This document shows positions 43,135 to 51,360 of a stretch of DNA of 64,000 nt, one piece after another. The stretch spans positions 1,550,001 through 1,614,000 of the forward strand of contig NZ_CP158016.1 in assembly GCF_046254905.1 (NCBI RefSeq), read 5' to 3'. Position numbers and translations under genes: made by a program. Under the pieces are notes generated by a model. The model saw only the letters and a program-made list of their open reading frames with translations, was not told where the DNA came from and did no database searches. Position 1 is the stretch's first letter. Each line of letters begins with the position of its first letter. This DNA is from Pseudaeromonas aegiceratis. Lineage in GTDB: Bacteria > Pseudomonadota > Gammaproteobacteria > Enterobacterales > Aeromonadaceae.

Positions 43135-44219
43135 TGGCGCCCTGGCGTACCCTGCGGGGCCGGCTGATCATACTGCTGGCCCTGATTTTTTTGGTCGGCC
43201 AGACCATATTGGTGCTGCGGGTGTGGCATGAGACCCAGGAGCAGGTCTACATCCTGGCTAAGGCGGCCCAGGATCAAAAACTCACCGATGCGGAGTTGGC
43301 CAAGGAGTCTGCTGAAGCCATGGAGGCCCTGCTGCTGGCCTCGGCGGGGCAGAGTGTCCTCATGCTGTTGCTGGCCTACGTCGGCATCAGCTGGCTGGTG
43401 TCGCCGCTGAAGCGGCTCTGCCAACAACTGGCTGCCCGGGATCCCGGCAATCTGCAACCGGTCACCCTCACGGGGCATACGGAGGAATTGCAGGCAGTGA
43501 CCCTGGTGATCAACCAGTTGTTCTCAAAATTGTCCCTGGCATTGCAGCGAGAACGGCAGTTTACCGCCGACGTGGCTCATGAGCTGCGTACCCCATTGGC
43601 GGGCATCAAGCTCAATCTGGAACTGCTGCAGAGTGAAGGGGTGCCCGGTGTGGATCCCCTGATCGCCCGGCTGGACGATCTGCACCGCAGCGTGGCGCAA
43701 CTGCTGCAGATGGCTCGACTGGAGCCCAAGTTTGTCATGGGACTGCAGGAGCAGCTGGAGCTGGTCAGCAGCGTCATTCAGCCGCTGCAGCCGGAGCTGG
43801 AGCGCTTGGCCGCTGAGGCCCAGATGCAGATCCACTGGCAGCTGCAACCCTGCTGGGTCAAGGGGGAAGGGGATCTGCTGCGCCATCTGCTGCGTAACCT
43901 GGTGGAGAATGCCGCGCGTTACGCCCAAGGGGGGCGGCGGATTGACATCAGCTTGGCCCGCGAGGGGGAGCGGACTTGGTTGCGGGTGGCCGATGAAGGT
44001 CCCGGGGTTCCGGAGTCGGAGCTGTGCCGTCTGACGGATGCCTTCCGCCGCTTGGATCAACGGGGCAGTGGCGTGGGGCTGGGGCTCAATCTGGTGGCCC
44101 GCATCTGCCAACTGCATGGCGCCAGCCTGCAGTTCACCAATCGCCCGGCGGGCGGGTTGCTGGTGGCGGTGGGGTTGCCGCGATTAGCGGAGGCCCCTGG
44201 CAGCATGGTCAGTCGGTAG
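43134..44219 (+). CDS. Sensor histidine kinase (QseC/PmrB-like)
   Basis: A 361-residue kinase with two membrane segments (residues 11-31 and about 74-90) enclosing a short periplasmic part of about 40 residues, then a HAMP-like linker. The H-box is ADVAHELRTPLAG (His149) and the ATPase has NLVENAARYA, VADEGPGVPE and GVGLGLNLVARI. The small sensor suggests that it reads the membrane or an accessory protein, possibly the exported TPR-like protein next door. An ATG at 43134 is used instead of the TTG at 43131. Confidence 0.85.
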   Translation: MAPWRTLRGRLIILLALIFLVGQTILVLRVWHETQEQVYILAKAAQDQKLTDAELAKESAEAMEALLLASAGQSVLMLLLAYVGISWLVSPLKRLCQQLAARDPGNLQPVTLTGHTEELQAVTLVINQLFSKLSLALQRERQFTADVAHELRTPLAGIKLNLELLQSEGVPGVDPLIARLDDLHRSVAQLLQMARLEPKFVMGLQEQLELVSSVIQPLQPELERLAAEAQMQIHWQLQPCWVKGEGDLLRHLLRNLVENAARYAQGGRRIDISLAREGERTWLRVADEGPGVPESELCRLTDAFRRLDQRGSGVGLGLNLVARICQLHGASLQFTNRPAGGLLVAVGLPRLAEAPGSMVSR

Positions 44220-44251
44220 GCGGCTGACCGTGGCCAGGTATAAAGAAGCAT

Positions 44252-44277
44252 AAAAAAGGGGGCGCATGGCCCCCTTT
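44252..44277 (-). terminator. Terminator between the sensor kinase and folD
   Basis: AAAGGGGGC (44255-44263) pairs with GCCCCCTTT (44269-44277). The reverse strand continues with a six-T run, so it ends folD. It may also end the rightward operon. Confidence 0.85.
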
Positions 44278-44293
44278 CCCATCCGAAAACCGG

Positions 44294-45148
44294 TTAGCTG
44301 TGGTATTCCTCACAGGCCTGCAAGGTGTTCTCGATGAGGCTGGCCACCGTCATGGGGCCCACCCCACCAGGGACGGGGGTGATAAAGGCGGCCCGTTCGG
44401 CGGCCGCCTGGTAGGCGACATCCCCCACCAGGCGGCCATCGGTCAGGCGGTTGATCCCCACATCGATGACGATGGCACCGGGCTTGATCCAGTCGCCGGG
44501 AATAAACTCGGGTTTCCCTACCGCCACCACCAGCAGATCGGCCTGGCGCACGAAGGACGCGAGATCCTTGGTGAACCTGTGGGTGGTCATGGTGGTACAA
44601 CCGGCCAGCAGCAGCTCCAGGGTCATGGGGCGTCCCACTATATTGGAGGCACCGACGATGACGGCATTGAGGCCATAGGTGTCTACCCCGGTGCTCTTGA
44701 TCAGGGTCATGATGCCCTTGGGCGTACAGGGGCGCAGTGCCGGGATGCGCTGCGCCAGACGACCTATGTTATAGGGATGGAAACCGTCCACGTCCTTGTC
44801 CGGTACTATGCGTTCGATGACCAGGGTGGAGTCGATGTGCTTGGGGAGAGGAAGCTGGACCAGGATGCCGTCCACCTCAGGATCGCCGTTGAGCCGGTCG
44901 ATCAGGGTCAGCAGGTCGGCCTGGCTGGTGTCAATCGGCAGATCATAGGAACGGGAGACAAAGCCCACCTCTTCGCAGGCGCGGCGTTTGCTGCCAACAT
45001 AGACGCGGGAGGCGGGGTCTTCACCCACCAGGACTACGGCCAGACCCGGAGCTCGCAGCCCCTGATCTACACGGGCCTTGACGGCGTCGGCGACCTGTTG
45101 ACGAATGGCGTGCGCAATCGATTTCCCATCGATAATCTTGGCTGACAT
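44294..45148 (-). CDS. folD: Bifunctional methylenetetrahydrofolate dehydrogenase/cyclohydrolase
   Basis: The 284-residue enzyme interconverts methylene-, methenyl- and 10-formyl-tetrahydrofolate with NADP. Signatures are AVVLVGEDPASRVYVGSKRRACEEVG (with the catalytic YxxxK), DGILVQLPLPKH and the NADP motif VIVGASNIVGRPM, then TPVPGGVGPMTVASL. It has a terminator downstream and about 116 bp upstream to the next gene. Confidence 0.96.
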   Translation of the reverse strand: MSAKIIDGKSIAHAIRQQVADAVKARVDQGLRAPGLAVVLVGEDPASRVYVGSKRRACEEVGFVSRSYDLPIDTSQADLLTLIDRLNGDPEVDGILVQLPLPKHIDSTLVIERIVPDKDVDGFHPYNIGRLAQRIPALRPCTPKGIMTLIKSTGVDTYGLNAVIVGASNIVGRPMTLELLLAGCTTMTTHRFTKDLASFVRQADLLVVAVGKPEFIPGDWIKPGAIVIDVGINRLTDGRLVGDVAYQAAAERAAFITPVPGGVGPMTVASLIENTLQACEEYHS

Positions 45149-45264
45149 GCTTCCTTCTCACCTTACTGGTATGGGACGGGCATTGTCGCATTTTTTTAAC
45201 GACTTGGTTAGCCCGCCAGGGGCGCAGCTGGTGCGCTCGACCAATTCTTGGACAGGCGCAACGC

Positions 45265-45843
45265 CTACGCCTTTTTCAGGTAGGCCGCCACCAGCACTAT
45301 CTGTACCCCGTTGATCTTGCCTTCGATGTGCAGGGGGTTGTTGGTCAGGCGGATCCCTTTGACCAAGGTGCCACGTTTGGCGGTAAAGCCTGCGCCCTTG
45401 ACATCCAGATCCTTGATCAGGGTCACCGCATCACCCTCCTGCAGACGGGCGCCGTTGCTGTCCAGGGTGGGCGCCGCATCATCCTCTTCAACCTGCGTGA
45501 GCCCGGCGTCCGCCCAGGCTTGGGTTTCCTCGTCCAGATACAGCATGTCCAGCAGATCCTGGGCCCAGTGTTCCCCTTGAGCCACCAGATGCTTTAGCTG
45601 TCGGTAGGCCATGACCTGCACGGCCGGCACCTGACTCCACATGCTGTCGTTGAGACAACGCCAGTGTGCCGCCTGGCTGTTATCGGCCTGCAGCAGGTTT
45701 GCCCGGCAGCTTGGGCAGAGCAAGACGCTGTGCTCGGCAGTAGCACTGGCCGATGCGGCAACCTGCACGGGCTGGAGATCCTGGTCGGCGCTACAGAGTT
45801 CACAGCGACCGCCGCTGCGTGCCATCAGTTGGGAAACCGTCAT
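45265..45843 (-). CDS. PhnA-domain (YjdM-like) zinc-ribbon protein
   Basis: A 192-residue protein with an N-terminal zinc ribbon (CELCSADQD and LLCPSCRANLL) and the C-terminal PhnA domain (LQEGDAVTLIKDLDVKGAGFTAKRGTLVKGIRLTNNPLHIEGKINGVQIVL). Despite the name, this family is not phosphonoacetate hydrolase; the role is unknown. The N-terminal part is longer than in E. coli YjdM. GAGGA precedes the ATG at 45843. It is monocistronic and marks the left edge of the exopolysaccharide locus. Confidence 0.8.
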   Translation of the reverse strand: MTVSQLMARSGGRCELCSADQDLQPVQVAASASATAEHSVLLCPSCRANLLQADNSQAAHWRCLNDSMWSQVPAVQVMAYRQLKHLVAQGEHWAQDLLDMLYLDEETQAWADAGLTQVEEDDAAPTLDSNGARLQEGDAVTLIKDLDVKGAGFTAKRGTLVKGIRLTNNPLHIEGKINGVQIVLVAAYLKKA

Positions 45844-46538
45844 GATTCATTCCTCATCGTTAAATGGCCGCGAAATATAGCACAAACTGTCCGGTTGTTT
45901 GGTTTCAACCTGGCAGGCTTGTCAGGGGAGAGGAGCTGGAAACAGTGATAGATGAGAATTGACCCCCATGATGGGGGCCGATAGAATGCGTATCGCAGTA
46001 TCCTGTTAGGAAGTTGTTAGTCCTCAGGGTCATCCGCCGTGTAATTTGCCGCTATAAAAGGTTTCGAACGGATTCTTTTGCGACGCGGAACACTCAAATT
46101 GTTTGTAGGGTGTTACGCAAATGAATCGCGTTGAACGAAAACTGACCGAGGCTGGTGCAATTGACACCTTTTGGTGCGTCAACTCCATGCGCCGCTCGGC
46201 AGTGATCAACAATAGATTCCTCCACGCGCCATCAGACTGACATATCAGTCCAGTAAAAAGGCTTAGAGCATACATCTTAGCCAGTTGCTGTTTCTGGGTT
46301 TATCCAACCCTTAATACTACATATGCCGTAAAAATGACTGCCTCTGGCTTGTCATGACGGGCTATGGATATTTTTCAGAATATTCAATATGCCTAATGCA
46401 ACTTATGTGGCATTTAAATCTGCCAAGGCACGCTCCTTGCAAATGTGATCTGGAGCGCAAAACAGGATGTGGTTATGCCGAGTGAGTCGGCCTCTGTGCT
46501 CAAGGACGCTGGTTTTTTGCAGGTATGAGGGATTCGCC
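45844..46538. other. Long intergenic region upstream of the exosortase locus
   Basis: About 695 bp without a supported gene and AT-richer than its left flank. It holds a hairpin (CCCCCA-TGA-TGGGGG, 45963-45977) and an imperfect inverted repeat near 46158-46181 (TTGACACC, then GGTGCGTCAA). Two ATATGCC copies about 65 bp apart lie near 46320 and 46387, with a sigma-54 promoter to their right. The repeats are possible activator sites. No tRNA or attachment site was seen. Confidence 0.5.
46426..46441 (+). promoter_or_regulatory. Sigma-54 promoter of the exosortase/PEP-CTERM locus
   Basis: AGGCACGCTCCTTGCA fits the -24/-12 pattern: GG (46427-46428) and GC (46439-46440) are 10 bp apart, with the GGCAC and TTGCA cores intact. 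The start would be near 46452, leaving an 87-base leader. Exosortase systems are often linked to sigma-54 and the PrsK/PrsR pair, which is not encoded in this window. Confidence 0.75.
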
Positions 46539-46931
46539 ATGACTATTTTCTTTGTCAGATTGCTTCGGTGTTTCGCGCTGGCCCTGATGTTGGGGGGCAG
46601 TCTTTCCTCTCAGGCCGCTCAGGTTATCTCCTTGGAACTGAGCCTGAGTGCCACCGATATGGGGACGCTCGTCAGTCGGATCCCCCAGGCTACCGCGAAG
46701 GCGACATCGGTTAGCTACGGGTATGGCAGCTTAGCCGCTGGACCGGTGGCAGCCACCTCGGTGGCGTTGAGCGCCGTGGCACGCGAGGATGCGGCATTTG
46801 CCTCGGCGGCCAGCACCAATGGGTGGCTCAGGGGGATGGCGGCACCGCTGCTGATGTTGGCGGGACTGCTGGTGTTGGGACTGGTGCGGCAGCAGCGTGC
46901 GAGCCGCTTCTACAACGGCGTTTCGTTATAA
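46539..46931 (+). CDS. Small exported protein with sorting-signal-like C-terminus
   Basis: A 130-residue protein. A signal peptide (LLRCFALALMLGGSLSSQA) precedes a short Ala/Ser/Thr-rich body, a C-terminal hydrophobic helix (MAAPLLMLAGLLVLGLV, about 100-116) and a basic tail (RQQRASR). This is the architecture of exosortase or rhombosortase substrates, but no Pro-Glu-Pro motif precedes the helix (NGWLRG instead). It is the first gene after the sigma-54 promoter. GAGGGA precedes the ATG. It might be a variant substrate or a helper of the sorting enzyme. No family is recognised. Confidence 0.6.
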   Translation: MTIFFVRLLRCFALALMLGGSLSSQAAQVISLELSLSATDMGTLVSRIPQATAKATSVSYGYGSLAAGPVAATSVALSAVAREDAAFASAASTNGWLRGMAAPLLMLAGLLVLGLVRQQRASRFYNGVSL

Positions 46932-46936
46932 GGAAT

Positions 46937-46962
46937 TTGCAAAAAGATCCGTCTTTTTGCAA
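46937..46962 (+). other. AT-rich stem-loop between the first two locus genes
   Basis: TTGCAAAAAGA and TCTTTTTGCAA form a perfect 11-bp stem with a TCCG loop, 5 bases after a stop codon. UNCG-type loops are very stable in RNA. It could be an attenuator or processing site that sets the ratio of the two small proteins. Confidence 0.55.
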
Positions 46963-47082
46963 CAACGACTGGATGTCTGTTTATCCAGTTAAAACCGGAG
47001 GTTCGGTCTGTATCGCCAGAGAAGGTGTCAGCCGAATCGATGACGACTGCAATGTCAGTCAACCATGAAATGGAGAAACGTT

Positions 47083-47559
47083 ATGAAAAAATCCAAGTGG
47101 CTGGGAGCTTTCTTGGTCGGCGTTATGGCGCTTTTGGGCAGCAACCTGGCCAGAGCGGATCTGTATATTTCATCTGAACTTACGTCTGTAGGTTATCTGG
47201 TGAAATTCCTCACGGCGGGGGCTGAGGCTGGCTATGCGGTGGTCACACTGGATGGCAACAGTTTCAGCTACGACTCCTCCTCGAATGTGGTCGTAACGCC
47301 CGGCAGTTCATCCGATCTGATCGTGGCGACCCTGTCATCCGGTACGGCAGCGCTGAGTGACGGTTCTTACGGCTGGTTGACGCTGAAGCCCTCTGCCGGT
47401 TCCACCATGGCCGTGACCATAGCCGGGACAAACCTGGAAGTTACCGCACTGCCCGAGCCTGGCACCTATGCCTTGATCGGTTTGGGTGTGGCTGGTCTGC
47501 TGCTGGCCCGTCGTCGGCAGAAGAAGTCCGATATTGCTCTGGGTCAATTCGCCGTTTAA
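47083..47559 (+). CDS. PEP-CTERM sorting-domain protein (likely exosortase B substrate)
   Basis: The 158-residue protein has an N-terminal signal peptide (cleavage near LARA, residue 25) and a mature region rich in Ser, Thr, Gly and Asp. A textbook PEP-CTERM tail follows: LPEPGTY (Pro-Glu-Pro at 124-126), a hydrophobic helix (ALIGLGVAGLLLA) and the basic RRRQKK. The tail then continues eleven more residues (SDIALGQFAV at the end), longer than usual. It is expected to be processed by the XrtB encoded 7 kb downstream. GGAGAAACG precedes the ATG. Confidence 0.87.
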   Translation: MKKSKWLGAFLVGVMALLGSNLARADLYISSELTSVGYLVKFLTAGAEAGYAVVTLDGNSFSYDSSSNVVVTPGSSSDLIVATLSSGTAALSDGSYGWLTLKPSAGSTMAVTIAGTNLEVTALPEPGTYALIGLGVAGLLLARRRQKKSDIALGQFAV

Positions 47560-47561
47560 TC

Positions 47562-47682
47562 CGATGAAATGATTCATCGTTAGGTGTGTAGGCGCAGGGA
47601 TGACAGTGTGTTGGATGAAAATCACCGACTGTTATTCCTAGGCTTGGCTAAGGGGATCCTGGGGGGTCTGTTTAGCCAAGCC
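47562..47682 (+). other. Two inverted repeats between the PEP-CTERM gene and epsL
   Basis: A small hairpin (CGATGAA-ATGA-TTCATCG, 47562-47579) follows the PEP-CTERM stop. A second one has 11-bp arms GGCTTGGCTAA (47641-47651) and TTAGCCAAGCC (47672-47682) around a 20-base loop. Neither has a T-run. They may be attenuators or protein-binding sites between substrate and assembly genes. Confidence 0.5.
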
Positions 47683-47729
47683 GATAAGCCAACGACAAGA
47701 CAACAACGAACAATAACATCGAGACGAGT

Positions 47730-48917
47730 ATGAAGGGCAGGGGAGCCGTTAGAACAGTTGGCCAGCCACGCTGGGCGGGCATGCTTGGCATGGTGTTACT
47801 GGGCAGTATCAGTACTCAGGCCAGCGCCGCTTCGGATGACAACCTGATCATGGATGTCTCTGTGGGCATTCAGCATGAGGACAACCTGTTCCGGTTACCG
47901 GATGGCGAGGATGCGCCCAAGGGGCGTGCCGATACCATAGTGATCCCCAGGGCTCGTTTAGGCTATCAACAGGAGTTTTCCCGACAGACGTTCAGGGTGG
48001 ATGCCTCGGCTTTTTCACCCCGTTATCAACAGCATGACACCCTCGATTATCATGGTTACAGCCTGTCGGCCGCCTGGCTTGGACAGCTGGGGCGACGCTG
48101 GCAACCTCAGTTGGGTTATCAGAAAAGCTATGAGTTGTCCTCCTATGAGGATGTTGAGTCCGGCATCATGGACATGCTGCGGCGTCAGCACGTTAATGGC
48201 GGCTTGTCCTATGGGCGGCAGGGGCGCGCCAGGGTGGGGATCGATGGCTGGCTGGATCAGAAGCGCCACGGCAGCAGTACCTACTCCCAGCTCGATCTGG
48301 ATGAGACAGGGGTTGGGGTGCAGGGGCACTTCGCCAGTCGACGAGGGGCGGGGGCCACTCTCAGGTTTGAGAGTCACTGGATCGAGTACCAAGAGCCGCT
48401 GATCTCAACGCTGGATTATCGGCTGGACAAGTTGCGGCTACGCCTTAATTGGCCCATCAGTGCCAAGATGGAGGCCTCAGCCGATGCTGGCTACATGCGC
48501 TGGACCTTTGACGATGATTCGAATCAGAGCAGTTGGTTGGGCGGTGCAGCCTTGCGCTGGCGGCCAACGGACAAATTGGCTCTGGGTTTGAACTACAACA
48601 AGGACTCTCGCGAACCTGGCTACAACCTGCGGGTCGCCTATTCCGAGAAGGCCGGCTTTGATGCCAGTTGGCAACCATTTGAGAAGTGGCGTCTGCACGG
48701 AACGGCCACCCGGGAGTGGTCACAATTTGGGCTGAGCGATACGACGGCCACCATCCGCAAGGATGTTACCTATGTCTATCGCACGGAACTTGAGTGGTCG
48801 CCTTTCGATAAATTCAGCAGCCAGCTCTATTGGACTCTGGGAAACCGGAATTCCAGCCAGGCCAGCACGGAGTTTGATTACCAGACAATTGGCCTCTTGC
48901 TCAAATACAGCTACTGA
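47730..48917 (+). CDS. epsL: XrtB/PEP-CTERM-associated outer-membrane beta-barrel protein (EpsL family)
   Basis: A 395-residue exported protein (signal with MLGMVLLGSISTQASA). Alternating short amphipathic strands end in an aromatic C-terminal strand (YQTIGLLLKYSY), as in outer-membrane barrels. The sequence fits the EpsL family (TIGR03014) that accompanies exosortase B loci. It may serve as an export pore or anchor for the polysaccharide. It is followed 11 bp later by the sugar transferase. Confidence 0.77.
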   Translation: MKGRGAVRTVGQPRWAGMLGMVLLGSISTQASAASDDNLIMDVSVGIQHEDNLFRLPDGEDAPKGRADTIVIPRARLGYQQEFSRQTFRVDASAFSPRYQQHDTLDYHGYSLSAAWLGQLGRRWQPQLGYQKSYELSSYEDVESGIMDMLRRQHVNGGLSYGRQGRARVGIDGWLDQKRHGSSTYSQLDLDETGVGVQGHFASRRGAGATLRFESHWIEYQEPLISTLDYRLDKLRLRLNWPISAKMEASADAGYMRWTFDDDSNQSSWLGGAALRWRPTDKLALGLNYNKDSREPGYNLRVAYSEKAGFDASWQPFEKWRLHGTATREWSQFGLSDTTATIRKDVTYVYRTELEWSPFDKFSSQLYWTLGNRNSSQASTEFDYQTIGLLLKYSY

Positions 48918-48928
48918 CAGGACAGCTT

Positions 48929-50419
48929 ATGGACAATATGACGACGGATGGAATCGCCTTTGGCCAGACAAGCACCAACGGCCAAACAACCCACTACCAG
49001 CATGAGCTGGGCATGCCCACCATGGCGGCCCGGCTCAGTGAGATGGAGAAGGTGGCGCCGCTTGCCACCCTATTCAAGTCTTTCCTCGACCCCATCATGG
49101 TGGTGTTGACCCTCTACCTGTTGCACTTTGCCTTCGATGTGGTCTTCATGGGCACCGAGCTCATCCTGTCCGTCATCGCCTTCTTGTTGACCCTGGTGCT
49201 GATGGACGGGACCTTCCTCTTTATGCCTGGGGACACCAGCAATCGGAAAGTGCTTGGCGTATTCCTCGGTAACTGGCTGTTAATAATTGGGATTTTGCTG
49301 CTGGTTGGCTATGCCAGCGGCATCAGTGATTACTTCTACCCACCCTATATTCTGACTTGGGCCATCGTGGCGCCGGTTGTCTTGCTGGTCAGCCATGCGG
49401 CCGTGCGCCAGTTTGTCATGCGGCCCATGCATCAGCGCAAGCGGCGCGTGGCCATAGTGGGGGCCAACATGGCCGGTCAGGCGCTCCGTGAGCGCATCGA
49501 GCGCAATGGTTATCTCAACATGGAGTTCGTTGGCTATTTCGACGACCGGGAGCTGGAGCGCCTGGAGGGCGTCCCCGAGTCCGAATTGCTGGCCAAGCTG
49601 GATGAGATCCCGGCCTATGCGGCCGAGCACGGCCTGGATCGAGTGTACATTTCGCTGCCCATGTCCTCGCAACCCCGGGTGATGCGGCTGCTGGATGAGC
49701 TCAAGGACAGCACGGCTTCCGTCTATTTTGTGCCGGATTATTTTATCTACGACATGATCCAGGGACACGTGGATTACGTGGCCGGCATGCCGGTGGTCTG
49801 TATCTGCGAGTCGCCGTTCCGTGGGCTCAAGGCGGTGGTGAAACGGCTGGAAGATGTGGTGCTGGGCACGCTGATATTGGCGCTGATCTGGCCCATCATG
49901 CTGGTCACGGCCATCGCGGTGAAACTCACGTCCCCCGGGCCGGTGATCTTCAAACAGCGTCGTTATGGCGCCGATGGTGAGAGCATCCTGGTCTACAAGT
50001 TCCGCTCCATGACGGTGATGGAAGATGGCGACAAGGTGCAGCAGGCCACCAAGCACGATCAACGGCTGACCCCCATCGGCGGCTTCCTGCGCAAGAGTTC
50101 GCTGGATGAACTACCGCAATTTCTCAATGTGCTCGACGGCAGCATGAGCATAGTGGGACCCCGTCCCCACGCCAATGCCCATAACGAGTACTACCGCAAG
50201 CTGATCAAGGGCTACATGATCCGCCACAAGGTGCGACCCGGCATTACCGGCTGGGCCCAGGTGAATGGTTGCCGCGGTGAAACAGATACCCTCGATAAGA
50301 TGGAGCGCAGGGTCCAGCTGGACCTGGATTATCTGCGCCATTGGTCGCTGTTTATGGACCTCAAAATCATCCTGATGACGGTGCTACAGGTCATCAAGAA
50401 GGATGCTAACGCTTACTGA
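48929..50419 (+). CDS. Undecaprenyl-phosphate glucose phosphotransferase (WcaJ/GumD type)
   Basis: The 496-residue polyisoprenyl-phosphate hexose-1-phosphate transferase has four or five N-terminal membrane segments and a cytoplasmic CoA-binding-like domain (RRVAIVGANMAGQALRERI). The C-terminal catalytic domain has FKQRRYGADGESILVYKFRSM, SSLDELPQFLNVL, SIVGPRPHANAH and KVRPGITGWAQVNG. It should start the repeat unit by putting glucose-1-phosphate on undecaprenyl phosphate, as GumD does for xanthan. A possible internal ATG is not preferred. Confidence 0.87.
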   Translation: MDNMTTDGIAFGQTSTNGQTTHYQHELGMPTMAARLSEMEKVAPLATLFKSFLDPIMVVLTLYLLHFAFDVVFMGTELILSVIAFLLTLVLMDGTFLFMPGDTSNRKVLGVFLGNWLLIIGILLLVGYASGISDYFYPPYILTWAIVAPVVLLVSHAAVRQFVMRPMHQRKRRVAIVGANMAGQALRERIERNGYLNMEFVGYFDDRELERLEGVPESELLAKLDEIPAYAAEHGLDRVYISLPMSSQPRVMRLLDELKDSTASVYFVPDYFIYDMIQGHVDYVAGMPVVCICESPFRGLKAVVKRLEDVVLGTLILALIWPIMLVTAIAVKLTSPGPVIFKQRRYGADGESILVYKFRSMTVMEDGDKVQQATKHDQRLTPIGGFLRKSSLDELPQFLNVLDGSMSIVGPRPHANAHNEYYRKLIKGYMIRHKVRPGITGWAQVNGCRGETDTLDKMERRVQLDLDYLRHWSLFMDLKIILMTVLQVIKKDANAY

Positions 50420-50442
50420 TCCGAGACGATAAGAGAACTCCT

Positions 50443-51360
50443 ATGACAAACAATAATCGCTTGCTGCTGGGCACGAGTTTGCTGCTGGCTACCTTGCTGA
50501 CCGGGTGTGGTGACAAGGACAAACCGGTCGGTAGCCAGGTGCTGGCCAGCGTCAACGGCAAGGAAATCACTGTCCTGCAGCTGAATTACCTGCTGGCGCA
50601 ACAAAACGGTTTGCCGCCGGCCCAGCAAAAGAGCAAGCAGCAGTTGCTGGATCAGCTGGTCGACCAGGAGGTGCTGGTACAGAAGGCCGATGAGTTGAAG
50701 CTGGATCGCAATCCCAATGTGTTGCAGGCGCTGGAGTTTTCTCGTCGGCAGGTGCTGGCCCAGGCGGCGGCCACTCAGGAAATGGGTTTGCCGATGGAGC
50801 CGAGCGACGAGCAGCTCAAGGCTTTTTACTCGGCACACCCGGATCGGTTCGCCCAGCGCCAGATCTTCACCTTGGCCAATTTTCTGATCCCCGTGGACGC
50901 GCTGTCCGAGGCGGCCATGGCGGCCTTGGACAAGGCGTCGGATGCCGAGCAACTGCGCGCCATTCTCAAGGCACAAGGCTATAGCTTCTCCGAAAATCAG
51001 TCCGAGGTGCCGGCAGAAAAGCTACCGGATACCTTGCTGGACAAGCTGGTGAGCATCAAGTTGGGCGACATAGTGCAATTGCGGCAGGGACAGCAGGTGC
51101 TGCTGATCCAGCTGGCGCAACGCACGCCGTCCCCCATCAGTTTCGACAAGGCCAAGCCACAGCTGCAGAACTTGGTGAAGCAGAGCCAGCTGCGTGAACA
51201 GGCCGAACAGAAGATGGTGCAACTGCGTCAGGCCGCCAAGGTGGAATATCGTCAGCGTTTCGAGGACGCGGCACCGGCTGCCAAACCGCAAGCAGCAGAG
51301 ACGGCGGCGACGCCCGCCGGGTCTGAACACATGGAACAAGGGTTGAAGGGGCTGCAATGA
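50443..51360 (+). CDS. epsD: EpsD-family peptidyl-prolyl cis-trans isomerase lipoprotein
   Basis: A 305-residue lipoprotein (lipobox LLTGCGDKDK) with the SurA/PpiC-like chaperone layout: N-terminal helices (VLASVNGKEITVLQLNYLLAQQ), then a parvulin-like region (HPDRFAQRQIFTLANFLIP). It matches the EpsD family (TIGR02925) of exosortase-linked polysaccharide loci and may fold or assemble envelope parts of the exporter. It overlaps epsE by 4 bp. Confidence 0.8.
   Translation: MTNNNRLLLGTSLLLATLLTGCGDKDKPVGSQVLASVNGKEITVLQLNYLLAQQNGLPPAQQKSKQQLLDQLVDQEVLVQKADELKLDRNPNVLQALEFSRRQVLAQAAATQEMGLPMEPSDEQLKAFYSAHPDRFAQRQIFTLANFLIPVDALSEAAMAALDKASDAEQLRAILKAQGYSFSENQSEVPAEKLPDTLLDKLVSIKLGDIVQLRQGQQVLLIQLAQRTPSPISFDKAKPQLQNLVKQSQLREQAEQKMVQLRQAAKVEYRQRFEDAAPAAKPQAAETAATPAGSEHMEQGLKGLQ

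Noticed and set aside
45265..45843. PhnA-domain gene considered part of phosphonate metabolism with the importer at 10-15 kb
   Set aside because: The PhnA-domain (YjdM) family is not phosphonoacetate hydrolase and the gene is 30 kb away from the importer.
45950..46000. CCCCCA/TGGGGG hairpin considered as a tRNA or terminator
   Set aside because: No cloverleaf can be drawn and no T-run follows on either strand.
46030..46275. 81-codon reverse-strand reading frame in the long intergenic region
   Set aside because: No ribosome binding site, no recognisable domain, and it lies in the probable regulatory region of the exosortase locus.
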